A stretch of DNA of 64,000 nt from CAVWGP01 sp963754645 (GCA_963754645.1 CAVWGP010000001.1:496001-560000); one strand, 5' to 3'. Counted from the first letter of the stretch, positions 26,820-35,785 are shown. A program made the numbers and translations. The notes: generated by a model from the letters alone, not told the origin.

Positions 26820-27951
26820 AGAACTTCTCCTGCAGCTCGCCATGCGCCTCGACCGGAACGCCGGCGAAACGCGCGAGGAGATAAGGCTCGATATTGTGCG
26901 GCGTGCGGCCCTTGGTCATCAAATCGGCCATGATCTCGCCGATCACCGGCGCCAGGCTGACTCCGCGATGCATCACCGACATCAGCAAGCGCTCGACGCC
27001 TTCGACCGGGCCGATGATGGGATAGCCATCGGGCGGCACCGGGCGGATGCCGGCCCAGGAGCGCAGCAGGCGAACATTCGCCAAGGCCGGCAGCAGCCGC
27101 ACGGCCCAGGCGAGAATTTCCTTGGTTCCGCCCACCGTCGTGACGACATCGGTGATGCCCGATTCCCGCGTGGCGCCGAACACGATCGTGCCGGCCGCCG
27201 TCTGCTTGATATTGTGAATGTATGTTCGCAGCAACGGCGGGATGCGCTCGGAAACGAACATCTGGCCGCGCGAATAATCGACCGGCACCGCGACCTGCGC
27301 CGTCGCCGCGAGCCGTGCCGCGCCCAGGCCGGCGACGTTCACGACCCAGTCGGCGGAAATCATTTCGCCGGCGAGGCGAACGCCGGTGGCGCGGCCGCGC
27401 TCGACGACGATCGACTCGACCTCAGTGCGCGTGCGGATTTCGGCGCCGAGCCGGCGCGCGCCTTTGGCCATGGCGCACACCATCGTCATCGGCGTGACGT
27501 GGCCGTCGATCGGGCAATAGGTGGCGCCGATGACGGCGTCCGACAGCGCGGGTTCGAGTTCGCGGAGCTCATCGCGCATCACGACCTGGCACGGCACGCC
27601 GCATTCGGCCAGCCCAGCGGCGCGCTCGCGCCCGCGCGCATAGCCCGCTTCATCGTAGAACGGATCGAGGCTGCCATTGACTTTGAAATCGAGCGGCTCG
27701 CCGAGCTCATCCTGGCATTGGTGATAAAGCGCGAGGCTGGCTTTCGAGATCGCCACATAGGGCAGCGGCACGCGCGTGGAGGAATAGCTATAAATTCCGA
27801 CCGAAACGCCGCCAAATGCGGCGCCGGAGGCGCCGGCGGCCAGATCGCGCGCTTCGAGCAATATGGCCTTGAGGCCCGCCTTGGCCGCATAATAGGCCGT
27901 GGCCGTCCCGAGCAGACCGCCGCCGATGATGCAGACGTCGTAACCGGCCAT
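26806..27951 (-). CDS. FAD-dependent DAO-family oxidase (glycine/sarcosine/D-amino acid-type)
   Basis: 381 residues from ATG 27951. CIIGGGLLGTATAYYAAKAG is the FAD motif; SWAGIRPVPPDGYPIIGP and MHRGVSLAPVIGE near the end are typical of the DAO superfamily. These enzymes oxidise amines at the carbon next to nitrogen. As the first gene of an operon with 2Fe-2S and FAD/NAD subunits, it is probably the catalytic beta subunit of a multimeric dehydrogenase rather than an O2-dependent oxidase. The substrate may be an N-methyl or imino acid, because hyuAB follow; that is inference. It is divergent from the TRAP operon at 28.2 kb. Confidence 0.87.
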   Translation of the reverse strand: MAGYDVCIIGGGLLGTATAYYAAKAGLKAILLEARDLAAGASGAAFGGVSVGIYSYSSTRVPLPYVAISKASLALYHQCQDELGEPLDFKVNGSLDPFYDEAGYARGRERAAGLAECGVPCQVVMRDELRELEPALSDAVIGATYCPIDGHVTPMTMVCAMAKGARRLGAEIRTRTEVESIVVERGRATGVRLAGEMISADWVVNVAGLGAARLAATAQVAVPVDYSRGQMFVSERIPPLLRTYIHNIKQTAAGTIVFGATRESGITDVVTTVGGTKEILAWAVRLLPALANVRLLRSWAGIRPVPPDGYPIIGPVEGVERLLMSVMHRGVSLAPVIGEIMADLMTKGRTPHNIEPYLLARFAGVPVEAHGELQEKFYVAG

Positions 27952-28041
27952 GGCGCTTGAACTCGGTGCGGAAATCGATCGAAAGGAGTGGCCGAATGGC
28001 AATGCCGCGGCCACGGCTCGGCGGCGCACACGCGCCGGTGC

Positions 28042-28070
28042 TTGAGCAAGGCGACGCCATTCGGTATACA
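28042..28070 (+). promoter_or_regulatory. Candidate sigma-70-like promoter of the dctPQM operon
   Basis: TTGAGC at 28042-28047 and TATACA at 28065-28070 are spaced by 17 bases, in the gap between the divergent DAO-like and dctP genes. It would give a leader of about 100 bases before dctP. Identified by eye only. Confidence 0.48.
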
Positions 28071-28082
28071 TCACGGCAAATC

Positions 28083-28112
28083 GAGCCTGCAAGAGATGGC
28101 GGCGGCAGGCTC
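28083..28112 (+). promoter_or_regulatory. Inverted repeat in the dctP leader
   Basis: GAGCCTGC at 28083-28090 pairs perfectly with GCAGGCTC at 28105-28112 over a 14-base spacer, followed by seven A. It starts about 12 bases after the candidate -10 element. It could be an operator for a dimeric regulator or a 5' mRNA stem. Because A rather than T follows on the plus strand, it is not a terminator for dctP. Confidence 0.38.
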
Positions 28113-28178
28113 AAAAAAATGGCGAGATCGAATCGCACCGTCCGGCCGCGTGCCGTTAAACGACTGGAGGAGGAAATC

Positions 28179-29180
28179 ATGACCAAACGCGTCTCGCGCC
28201 GTTGGGCGCTCAAGGCTGGCGCCGTTGCCGCCGCATTGCCCGCAATGCCGGCAATCGTTCGCGCGCAGGATAAACTCACGCTGAAAATGGGCACGCTCGG
28301 CTCGACCGCATACTTCTATTATAAGGGCGCGGTTCGCATGGCCGAGGAGGTCGCCGCAAAAACCTCGGGCAACGTCAAGATCGAAGTTTTCCCCAATCAG
28401 CAGCTCGGCAACGAGCGCGACATGATCGAGGGCATGCAGCTCGGCACGATCGATCTCGCGGTTATCAATACGCCGCTCTTGGCCAGCTTCGACCCTCGGT
28501 TCCAGATTTTCGACATGCCTTTCATGTTCAACGATTGGGCGCATGTGAGCCGCGTGGTGAGCGGATCGCTCGGCCAGGATTTGCTCAAGTCGCTCGAATC
28601 GAAGAACCTCAAGGGTCTCGCCTACTCGACCGCCGGCCACCGCCACGTGCTCAACTACAAGAAGCCGATCAAGACGCCCGAGGACATGAAGGGTCTTAAG
28701 ATCCGCGTGCTCGACAACCCGGTCCATGTCGCGATCGCCAACGCGATGGGCGCCAATGCCACGCCGATGCAATATAGCGAAGTCGCCACCGCGCTGCGCC
28801 AGCGCACCGTGGACGGGCTCGATTCGCCCACCGCCGCGGTCGTGACGGAAAAATTTTACGAAACCCAGAAGTTCATGTCGCTCACCGGCCATGTCTTCAC
28901 CGGCGTCGTCTATATCGTGGGCATGAAGCGCTTTCAGTCCTTGCCGCCGGCGGTCCAGAAAGTTTTCATGGATGCCGGCAAGATCGGCGCCGATCTCGAA
29001 ACCGAGCAGCACAACAAGGCCGAGATCGACGGCATCGATATCTTGCGCAAGCAGCACGGCATGACGATCGACACGATCGACAAGGGCCCGTTCCGCGCGC
29101 TCATGCAGCCGGTGTTCGACCGGTTCCAGGATCGCGTCGGCAAGGACGTGATCGAGAGCGTTCGCAAGATGGGTGCCTAG
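28179..29180 (+). CDS. dctP: TRAP substrate-binding protein DctP (Tat-type signal)
   Basis: 333 residues, ATG at 28179 after a very strong GGAGGAGGAA. The N-terminus MTKRVSRRWALKAG... has the twin-arginine pattern followed by a hydrophobic stretch ending PAIVRAQ. The mature part (LTLKMGTLGSTAYFYYKGA, FPNQQLGNERDMIEGMQLGTIDL, KIRVLDNPVH) is that of DctP proteins binding organic acids. Export by Tat suggests that it folds before export. It is followed by a strong hairpin and then dctQ and dctM. The divergent oxidase-hydantoinase operon suggests that it imports that pathway's substrate. Confidence 0.92.
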   Translation: MTKRVSRRWALKAGAVAAALPAMPAIVRAQDKLTLKMGTLGSTAYFYYKGAVRMAEEVAAKTSGNVKIEVFPNQQLGNERDMIEGMQLGTIDLAVINTPLLASFDPRFQIFDMPFMFNDWAHVSRVVSGSLGQDLLKSLESKNLKGLAYSTAGHRHVLNYKKPIKTPEDMKGLKIRVLDNPVHVAIANAMGANATPMQYSEVATALRQRTVDGLDSPTAAVVTEKFYETQKFMSLTGHVFTGVVYIVGMKRFQSLPPAVQKVFMDAGKIGADLETEQHNKAEIDGIDILRKQHGMTIDTIDKGPFRALMQPVFDRFQDRVGKDVIESVRKMGA

Positions 29181-29191
29181 GCGCGCGATCG

Positions 29192-29223
29192 CCGGCCCGG
29201 CGCTCGCGAGAACGCCGGGCCGG
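29192..29223 (+). terminator. Strong hairpin between dctP and dctQ (attenuator or mRNA stabiliser)
   Basis: CCGGCCCGGCG (29192-29202) pairs perfectly with CGCCGGGCCGG (29213-29223), an 11-base GC stem with a 10-base loop, 12 bases after the dctP stop. No T-run follows. Such intercistronic stems commonly give higher levels of the binding protein than of the permeases, by partial termination or by blocking 3' decay. Confidence 0.6.
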
Positions 29224-29285
29224 ACCTCGCAAGTTGCCGTGCAGCCTATTGCCGCGCGGCGCGCCATCGCGGAGAATCGTGAGAA

Positions 29286-29810
29286 TTGAGCAGCGCATTC
29301 GCCGCCGGCCTCGAAAGACTGAGCGATAGGGCCAACCGCGTCGTCGAGTTCGCCGCCGGATCGATCGTCGGCCTGACGGTGGCGATTACGTTCTTGCAGG
29401 TCGTGTTCCGCTACGGCCTCGGATCGTCGCTGTCGTGGTCCGAGGAAGCGGCGCGCTATTGCTTCATCTGGGTGATATTTCTCGGCACCAGCGTCGCGGC
29501 GCGGCGCGGCCAGCACATCGCCGTCGATGTCTTGATCGAGGCAATTCCGGCGCGCCTGCGCCGCCGCCTGGCGCTGGGCGCGGCGCTGCTCGGCATCGCC
29601 TTCTTCGCGATTTTCGCCTACGTCGCCGCGCTCCTGGTCGACAATGCCTGGCGCCAGACATCGACGGCGTTGCAAATCTCGATCGCCTGGGTCTATGCCT
29701 GCGCGCCGCTCGGCGCCGGGCTCACCATTCTTCATCTCGTCAACGGCGCGGTTCGTCTCGTGCGCGAGCCCGACGGCGCCGCGACCGCGCAGGCGGAGCA
29801 TTCGCTGTGA
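29286..29810 (+). CDS. dctQ: TRAP transporter small permease, DctQ family
   Basis: 174 residues, TTG start at 29286 with GGAG upstream. Four membrane segments; the typical VVFRYGLGSSLSWSEEAARYCFIWVIFLGTSVAARRGQHI segment between helices two and three supports the family. Together with DctM it forms the sodium-dependent permease of the TRAP system. Its stop overlaps the dctM GTG (GTGA), giving coupling. The TTG start was preferred because no ATG or GTG fits before the first helix. Confidence 0.85.
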   Translation: MSSAFAAGLERLSDRANRVVEFAAGSIVGLTVAITFLQVVFRYGLGSSLSWSEEAARYCFIWVIFLGTSVAARRGQHIAVDVLIEAIPARLRRRLALGAALLGIAFFAIFAYVAALLVDNAWRQTSTALQISIAWVYACAPLGAGLTILHLVNGAVRLVREPDGAATAQAEHSL

Positions 29811-31090
29811 CTCTGCTCGCGATCCTGCTGGGCGGATTCCTGCTGCTGATCGCCTTCGGGGTTCCCGTTGCCGTCAGCATGGGCGTGGCCGCGATCGCCG
29901 CGGTGCTTGTCGCGACCGATTTGCCGCTCGTCGTCGTCGGCCAGCGCATGCTGGTCATTCTGGACTCCTTTCCCTTTCTCGCCCTGCCGTTTTTCATATT
30001 TGCCGGCGTTTTGATGGAGCGCGGCGGGATCACCAGGCGGCTGATCGATTTCGCGATGATTTTCGTCGGCCGGATCACCGGCGGACTGGCGCAAGTGCTG
30101 ATCGGCGCGAACATGATCATGTCGGGCGCCTCGGGCGCCGCCACCGCCGACTGCGCCGCAACCGGCACCGTGCTCATCCCGGCGATGGCCAAGGCCGGCT
30201 ATTCGCGCGCCTTCGCCGCGGCACTCACGGCCGCCGCCGCCACGGTCGGCCCGATCATTCCGCCGAGCATCATGTTCGTCCTCTATGGCGCGATGACGAA
30301 TGTTTCGATCGGGAAATTGTTCGTCGGCGGCGTCGTGCCCGGCCTGATCATGGGGCTTTATCTGATGATCGCGGCCTACGTCATTTCGCGGCGGCGCCGA
30401 TATCCCAAGCTTGCCGGCGTGCCGTTCAAGCAGGCCGCGCGCACGGCCACGGGCGCCATGCCCGCCGTACTCATGCCGGTCGTCGTGCTGGGCGGCATCG
30501 TCGGCGGCGTGTTCACGCCCACCGAAGCCGGCGCGATCGCCGCCGTCTACGCCTTGCTGCTCGCGCTTCTTGTCTATCGCGAGATCAAAGTTTCGGAGAT
30601 TCTGCCGCTGCTGGCTTCGACCGCGTCGATCACCGCCGCCGTCATGCTCATCGTCTCCGCGGCATCGCTGTTCGGTTGGCTGCTGGCGCGCGAACGCGTG
30701 CCCGACATGCTGGTGGCGGCGACCACGGGCTGGACGACCGACCCCTATGTTTTCCTGCTGGCCGTCAACGCGCTGTTTCTGGTGCTGGGCTGTTTCTTCG
30801 AAGCGGTGTCGCTGCTGATCCTGGTCACGCCGGTGCTCATGCCGCTGCTGGTCGTATACGGCATCGACCCGGTGCATTTCGGCGTCGTGCTGACGCTGAA
30901 TCTTACGATCGGGTTGCTGACTCCGCCCGTGGGCATGAATATGTTCATCGTCTGCGCCATCGGGAAGATCACGGTGAAAGAGTACACGCGGGAGGTGTGG
31001 CCTTTCGTCATCGTTCTGCTGCTGGCTCTCTTGGTCATCACCTATGTTCCGGCCACGGTCCTTTTCCTTGCGAACCGCCTCGTCGACTGA
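29807..31090 (+). CDS. dctM: TRAP transporter large permease, DctM family
   Basis: 427 residues from GTG 29807. MTLLAILLGGFLLLIAFGVPVAVSMGVAA, MSGASGAATADCAATGTVLIPAMAKAGY and AATVGPIIPPSIMFVLYGAMT are hallmark DctM segments, with about twelve helices. Transports the substrate handed over by DctP. A much longer in-frame reading starts at 29435 inside dctQ, but it is out of frame with that gene and lacks homology. The GTG overlaps the dctQ stop. It is followed after 36 bases by a ketopantoate-reductase-like gene on the same strand. Confidence 0.92.
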   Translation: MTLLAILLGGFLLLIAFGVPVAVSMGVAAIAAVLVATDLPLVVVGQRMLVILDSFPFLALPFFIFAGVLMERGGITRRLIDFAMIFVGRITGGLAQVLIGANMIMSGASGAATADCAATGTVLIPAMAKAGYSRAFAAALTAAAATVGPIIPPSIMFVLYGAMTNVSIGKLFVGGVVPGLIMGLYLMIAAYVISRRRRYPKLAGVPFKQAARTATGAMPAVLMPVVVLGGIVGGVFTPTEAGAIAAVYALLLALLVYREIKVSEILPLLASTASITAAVMLIVSAASLFGWLLARERVPDMLVAATTGWTTDPYVFLLAVNALFLVLGCFFEAVSLLILVTPVLMPLLVVYGIDPVHFGVVLTLNLTIGLLTPPVGMNMFIVCAIGKITVKEYTREVWPFVIVLLLALLVITYVPATVLFLANRLVD

Positions 31091-31126
31091 GGCTGGCGCC
31101 CGCGCCGATTCTCGGGAGAACGCAAC

Positions 31127-32056
31127 ATGACGCGCGTTGCAATCATCGGTTCCGGCGCCATGGGCAGCCTGTTCGCTGCGCATTTCGCCGATGCCGGCGC
31201 CGAGGTTTGGGCCTTCGACGGATGGCGCGAGCACATCGAAGCGATGCGGCGCGACGGCTTGCGCATCCGCGCCACCTGCGGCGAACGAAAAGTCGCGTTG
31301 CGCGCCACGAGCGATGCGCGCGAGCCGGGAATCGTGGATATCGCCCTCGTCATGGTGAAATTCCGCCAGACGCGCGAGACCGTTGCCGCCGCGCTACCGA
31401 TGATCGGCAAGCAGACCTTGCTGGTCACGCTGCAGAACGGCATCGGCAATGTCGAGGCGATCCGCGCCGCGGCTCCCGACAACCGGATCCTGTTCGGTTT
31501 GACGACGCTGACCAGCGAAATGCTCGGCCCAGGCTCGATCGAGGCGAGTTACGCCAACAAAGGCGAAACCTATCTGTGGCCCTCGGATGGCCGCGCCGAT
31601 GCGGATTGCGAAGCCTTGGCCGCCCTGCTCGACCGCGCCGGCGTGCCGACGCGGCTGGCGCCGGATATCGAGTTGCGCATCTGGAAAAAGCTGGTGGTCA
31701 ATTGCTGCTACAACCCGCTATGCGCGATCACGGGGCATTCGGTGGGCGAACTCATCGCGCGACCGGAGGTTTGGCCGGTGCTCGATGCGCTCACCGACGA
31801 GATCGTTGCCGCCGCCCAGCGCAACCGTATCCCGCTCGAACGCGCCGAAGCCGGCCGCTTTCTCCGCCAGGTCGGCGAGGAGGCGCGGGCGCATTTTCCC
31901 TCCATGCTGATCGATGTGCGGCGCAAGCGGTTGACCGAAATCGACTGCCTCAACGGCGCGGTGTTGCGCGAATGCGAGCGCCACGGCATCGCGGCGCCGC
32001 TCAACCGCGCCTTTATCGACATGATCCGCGCGGTCGAAGCGAGCTGGCGGAACTGA
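31127..32056 (+). CDS. 2-dehydropantoate 2-reductase (PanE/ApbA)-family oxidoreductase
   Basis: 309 residues. IIGSGAMGSLFAAHFADAG is the NADP Rossmann motif, KFRQTRETV and LVTLQNGIGNVEAI follow, and the C-terminal domain has ELRIWKKLVVNCCYNPLCAITG with the conserved Lys and Asn region of ketopantoate reductase. PanE makes pantoate for CoA; however, this copy sits in a catabolic transport cluster, so it may reduce another 2-oxo acid. Start ATG 31127 has GGGAGAACG upstream. It precedes the LLM gene by eight bases, so the two are co-transcribed. Confidence 0.87.
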   Translation: MTRVAIIGSGAMGSLFAAHFADAGAEVWAFDGWREHIEAMRRDGLRIRATCGERKVALRATSDAREPGIVDIALVMVKFRQTRETVAAALPMIGKQTLLVTLQNGIGNVEAIRAAAPDNRILFGLTTLTSEMLGPGSIEASYANKGETYLWPSDGRADADCEALAALLDRAGVPTRLAPDIELRIWKKLVVNCCYNPLCAITGHSVGELIARPEVWPVLDALTDEIVAAAQRNRIPLERAEAGRFLRQVGEEARAHFPSMLIDVRRKRLTEIDCLNGAVLRECERHGIAAPLNRAFIDMIRAVEASWRN

Positions 32057-32064
32057 TTGCGCCG

Positions 32065-33201
32065 ATGTCTCGTTCGATCGAAATCGGTTGGGGCGACACG
32101 CGCTATGGGCGAATGCGCAATTCCTTCAAGCTCGGCATCTTCGCCGCTAATTGCTCGTCGGGGCTGGCCGCGACCAAGGTGCCCGAGCGCTGGGACGCGA
32201 GTTGGGACAACAACCTCAAGATCGCGCAGATGGCCGATGCGGCCGGTATCGATTTTCTTCTGCCGCTGGCGCGCTGGAAGGGCTATCCGGGTCCGTCGGA
32301 TTTTCAAGGACATTCGTTCGAGGCGCTGACCTGGGCCGGCGGGTTGTTGGCGCAAACCCGCTCCATCACCGTTTTCGCGACGATTCACGCGCCGCTGCTC
32401 CATCCGGTCTATGCCGCGAAGCAGATGGCGACGGTGGATCACATCGGCCACGGGCGCTTCGGCATCAACATCGTCTGCGGCTGGAACGCCGACGAATTCG
32501 AGATGTTCGGCGTCGGCCAGCGCGAGCACGACGACCGCTATGCTTTCGGCGAGGAATGGTGGGACATCGTCCAGCGCGTTTGGCGCGGCGATGCGTCTTT
32601 CGATTTCCGCGGAAAATATTTCGACCTGCGCGGCGTGACCGGCAAGCCGGCGCCGTGGGGCGACGCGCTGCCCATCCCGATGAACGCCGCGGCATCGCCC
32701 GCCGGCCGGCGATTCGCGATCCGCAATTGCCAACTGCTATTCACGATCCTGATCGATCTCGAGCGCGGCCGGCGCGATGTTGCTGCGATCGACGACATGG
32801 CGGCCACCGCGGGAAAGCGCATCGATATTCTTACCACGGCCTATGTCGTCTGCCGGCCCAGCCGCAAGGAAGCCGAGGACTATCACCGCCACTACGTGGA
32901 TGAGAACGGCGATTGGGACGCCGCCGATCATTGGTTTGCCATGCAGGCCGCGAACACGCGCACTCGGCCGCCGGAGCTGCGCGACCTGTTTCGCCATCGC
33001 TTCGCCGGCGGGCACGGTTGCTATCCGTTGATCGGATCGCCCGACGATGTCGCCCGGCAGATCGGCGAGATCGCGGCCGCCGGCTTTGCCGGGACGACGA
33101 TCGCGTTCGTCGATTATGTCGCCGAGTTCCCGCTATTCGCGGCGGAAGTGTTGCCGCGCCTTGAACGCCTGGGCTTGCGCGTGGCGGCGCCGAGGCGTTG
33201 A
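32065..33201 (+). CDS. LLM-class flavin-dependent monooxygenase (SfnG/RutA-like)
   Basis: 378 residues from ATG 32065. The sequence WDASWDNNLKIAQMADAAGIDFLLPLARWKGY, TIHAPLLHPVYAAKQMATVDHIGHGRFGINIVCGWNADEFEMFG and NAAASPAGRRFA is typical of luciferase-like FMNH2-dependent monooxygenases, closest in feel to dimethylsulfone monooxygenase SfnG or pyrimidine oxygenase RutA. It needs reduced FMN from a separate reductase, not seen nearby. It ends the dctPQM operon and probably opens or oxidises the imported compound. A large open frame starting at 29644 also reaches this stop but is out of frame with the permease genes, so the shorter start was chosen. Confidence 0.86.
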   Translation: MSRSIEIGWGDTRYGRMRNSFKLGIFAANCSSGLAATKVPERWDASWDNNLKIAQMADAAGIDFLLPLARWKGYPGPSDFQGHSFEALTWAGGLLAQTRSITVFATIHAPLLHPVYAAKQMATVDHIGHGRFGINIVCGWNADEFEMFGVGQREHDDRYAFGEEWWDIVQRVWRGDASFDFRGKYFDLRGVTGKPAPWGDALPIPMNAAASPAGRRFAIRNCQLLFTILIDLERGRRDVAAIDDMAATAGKRIDILTTAYVVCRPSRKEAEDYHRHYVDENGDWDAADHWFAMQAANTRTRPPELRDLFRHRFAGGHGCYPLIGSPDDVARQIGEIAAAGFAGTTIAFVDYVAEFPLFAAEVLPRLERLGLRVAAPRR

Positions 33202-33213
33202 TTGGCCGCCGGC

Positions 33214-34008
33214 CTACCGATGGTTCAGCCCCGCCGTCGCGCGTATCGCGAGCTTCTTGGCGCGGATGCGCTGCTCCATCGTATTTTCCCCCGCGCCCGA
33301 TCCGCCGAGATAGGCCTCGGCCACCGCGGCGTTGTTGAGCAATTCCTCGGCACTGCCGCTTAACGCGATGCGGCCGGTCTCCATGACATAGCCGCGGTCG
33401 GCGATTTCGAGGGCAACGCGCGCGTTCTGCTCGACGAGAAGCACGGTCACGCCGCGCTCGCGCAGATCGCCGATGAGGCCGACGATCTGCCGCACGATGA
33501 GCGGCGCCAGGCCCAGCGAAGGCTCGTCGAGCAGCAGCATCTTCGGAGAAGACATGAGCGCGCGCGCGATCGCGACCATTTGCTGTTCGCCGCCGCTCAA
33601 GGTGTTCGCCAATTGGCGGCGGCGCTCGCGCAGCACCGGAAACAGGCCGTATTGCGCCTCAAGCGCGGCGGCGACCGCGCGCCGCTCCGAGACGTAGGCG
33701 CCCATGCGGAGATTTTCTTCGATCGACATGTCGCCGAAAAGCTGCCGGCGCTCGGGCACCTGTACCAGTCCGGCGCGGACGATCGGCGGCGTGCCGATGC
33801 CGCCGATGGCCCTGTCCGCGAAGCGGATCTCGCCTGCCGTCAATGGAACCACGCCCATGACGGTATTGAGCAACGTGCTTTTGCCGGCGCCATTGGCGCC
33901 GATCAGCGCCACGATCTCGCCCTTCGCCACGGAGATCGACACGCCGTCAAGAACCAAGCTTCGGCCGTAGCCGCTCGCGATGGACTCGATCTCGAGAAGC
34001 GCCGCCAT
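33214..34008 (-). CDS. livF: Branched-chain amino-acid-type ABC transporter ATPase LivF
   Basis: 264 residues from ATG 34008. Walker A GANGAGKST, signature LSGGEQQM and Walker B MLLLDEPSLGLAP are intact, and EQNARVALEIADRGYVMETGRI is the usual LivF ending. An extra C-terminal tail of about 25 charged residues follows AYLGGSG. It powers the permeases encoded upstream on the minus strand. One base separates it from the stop of the fused LivM-LivG gene. Convergent with the LLM gene over a 12-base gap. Confidence 0.9.
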   Translation of the reverse strand: MAALLEIESIASGYGRSLVLDGVSISVAKGEIVALIGANGAGKSTLLNTVMGVVPLTAGEIRFADRAIGGIGTPPIVRAGLVQVPERRQLFGDMSIEENLRMGAYVSERRAVAAALEAQYGLFPVLRERRRQLANTLSGGEQQMVAIARALMSSPKMLLLDEPSLGLAPLIVRQIVGLIGDLRERGVTVLLVEQNARVALEIADRGYVMETGRIALSGSAEELLNNAAVAEAYLGGSGAGENTMEQRIRAKKLAIRATAGLNHR

Positions 34009-34009
34009 G

Positions 34010-35785
34010 TCAGCGGCCGAGATAGGCGGTGACAACGCGTTCGTCGCGCCGGATTTCGTCCGGCGTCCCTTCCGCGATTTTTTCGCCATGATGCAAAACC
34101 ACAACGTGGTCGGCGACGCCCATGACGAGCCGGATATCGTGCTCCACCAGGAGGACCGTCACGCCCAGCGCGTTGATGGCGAGGATCAGCCCGGCGAGTT
34201 TCTCGGTTTCGGTATCGTTCAACCCCGATGCTGGCTCGTCCAAAAGCAGGAGCGACGGTGCCAACGCCAAGGCGCGGGCGATCTCGACCAGGCGCTGGTG
34301 GCCGAACGGCAATTCGAGCGGGCGGCGATGGGCGGCCTGCTCCAGTCCGACGAATCGGAGGCAGTTCAACGCGGCGGCCCTGATTTCGGCTTCCTCGCGC
34401 GAAACCCGCGGCAGACGGGCCGATACTTCGAAAATTCCGGCTTTGGCATGGCGGAAGGCGCCGCACATGACGTTTTCGAGGACGGTGAGATTGGGGAAGA
34501 GCTGCAAATTTTGAAAGGTCCGCCCGATGCCGAAGCGCGCGATCTCATCGGGCATGGCGCGGCCGATCTCGCGCCCGCCCGCCCGGATCGAGCCGGCGTC
34601 AAGCGCAGCATGGCCGGTGACGAGATCGAACAAGGTCGTCTTGCCCGCGCCGTTGGGCCCGATCAACGCCGTGATCGATCCGGCACGCACCTCGAAGCCG
34701 ACATCGGCGACGGCGCGCAAATTGCCGAAGGATTTGGCCGCCCCGGCAAGCGACAGCGCCATCGGCGGACCGGCTGCGACGGCGGCCGGTGCCGGCTCGG
34801 CGACGATTTCCGTTCGCGGGCGCTCCGCCGGCCGGCCCATGGCGCGGCCCGCAACGTCGCCGATAACGCCGGCAAAGCCGCGCGGAAACGCGATCAGGAT
34901 GATGCAGGTGAGAAACCCCATCACGATGGTTTCGAGATAGGGAATGCCGGCATTGCGCACGATCTCGCGGATGCCGATGAAAATCGTGGCGCCCAAGGCC
35001 CCGCCCCAGATCGACATCAGACCGCCGGCGATAACGGCGGTGACGATATTCAGGCTGTAGGCGAAATCGAAGACATGCGGCCCCATCACGCGAAGATAAT
35101 GCGCCGTCAGGCTGCCCGACACGCTCGCCATGCCGGCGCTGATGACGAACATCTGCACTTTGTATTTGGTGACATCGATGCCGACCGAACCCGCCGCGGC
35201 TTCGCTGCCGGCGATGGCCTTGAGCGCGCGGCCGATGCGCGAGCGGTCGATGTTGAGACCGACGAGGATGGCCGCGAGCACGAACGCCCAGGTTACATAA
35301 TAGAAGGCAAGATCGCCATCGAGCTTGAGGCCGAGCACGGCGAATTTGGGCACCCCGACAAGGCCGAGGGCCTTGCCGGTGTAGTCGATTTCCTGCAGCA
35401 CGACGATGAGGACGAGCTGCAGCGCCAGCGACGCCATGGCGAGGATGAAGCCGCGCAACTTCAGGATCGGCTTGCCGATCGCGTAGGCGAGCGACATGGC
35501 GAGGATGGCGCCGAGCACGAGCGCCACGAACGGGTCCCAGGCGAATTTCGTCGTCAGCACCGCGCTGACATAACCGCCGACAATGCAGAACGCCGCCTGG
35601 CCGAGCGCGAGTTGGTGGGCATAGCCGAGCAGCAGGACGAAGCCCACCGTGCCCGCCGCCATGGCGCCGGCGGTTATTCCAACGCCGAGATGATAACCGC
35701 CGCCGAAAGCGATCGGATAAAGCGCCACCAGGCCGATGAATACGGCGAGGGCCGCCCATTTGCGTTCGCCCGGGGCGCGCGGCAT
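34010..35785 (-). CDS. Fused LivM permease - LivG ATPase
   Basis: 591 residues in one frame. Residues 1-320 are the LivM permease with about ten helices (LALGQAAFCIVGGYVSAVL, GRALKAIAGSEAAAGSVGIDV). A linker of Pro/Ala/Arg follows, and from about 345 the LivG ATPase (LSLAGAAKSFGNL, Walker A GPNGAGKTT, SELPFGHQRLVEIARAL-like signature region, Walker B LLLLDEPASGLND). In most operons these are two genes. It serves the same transporter as livF and livH. Start ATG at 35785 lies seven bases after the livH stop. The natural substrate may be a carboxylate or an amino acid. Confidence 0.88.
   Translation of the reverse strand: MPRAPGERKWAALAVFIGLVALYPIAFGGGYHLGVGITAGAMAAGTVGFVLLLGYAHQLALGQAAFCIVGGYVSAVLTTKFAWDPFVALVLGAILAMSLAYAIGKPILKLRGFILAMASLALQLVLIVVLQEIDYTGKALGLVGVPKFAVLGLKLDGDLAFYYVTWAFVLAAILVGLNIDRSRIGRALKAIAGSEAAAGSVGIDVTKYKVQMFVISAGMASVSGSLTAHYLRVMGPHVFDFAYSLNIVTAVIAGGLMSIWGGALGATIFIGIREIVRNAGIPYLETIVMGFLTCIILIAFPRGFAGVIGDVAGRAMGRPAERPRTEIVAEPAPAAVAAGPPMALSLAGAAKSFGNLRAVADVGFEVRAGSITALIGPNGAGKTTLFDLVTGHAALDAGSIRAGGREIGRAMPDEIARFGIGRTFQNLQLFPNLTVLENVMCGAFRHAKAGIFEVSARLPRVSREEAEIRAAALNCLRFVGLEQAAHRRPLELPFGHQRLVEIARALALAPSLLLLDEPASGLNDTETEKLAGLILAINALGVTVLLVEHDIRLVMGVADHVVVLHHGEKIAEGTPDEIRRDERVVTAYLGR

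Noticed and set aside
29644..32064. Long plus-strand frame that continues into the LLM gene (1185 residues in total)
   Set aside because: Before 32065 it is out of frame with the dctQ, dctM and panE-like genes, which have strong family motifs; only the part from 32065 is coding.
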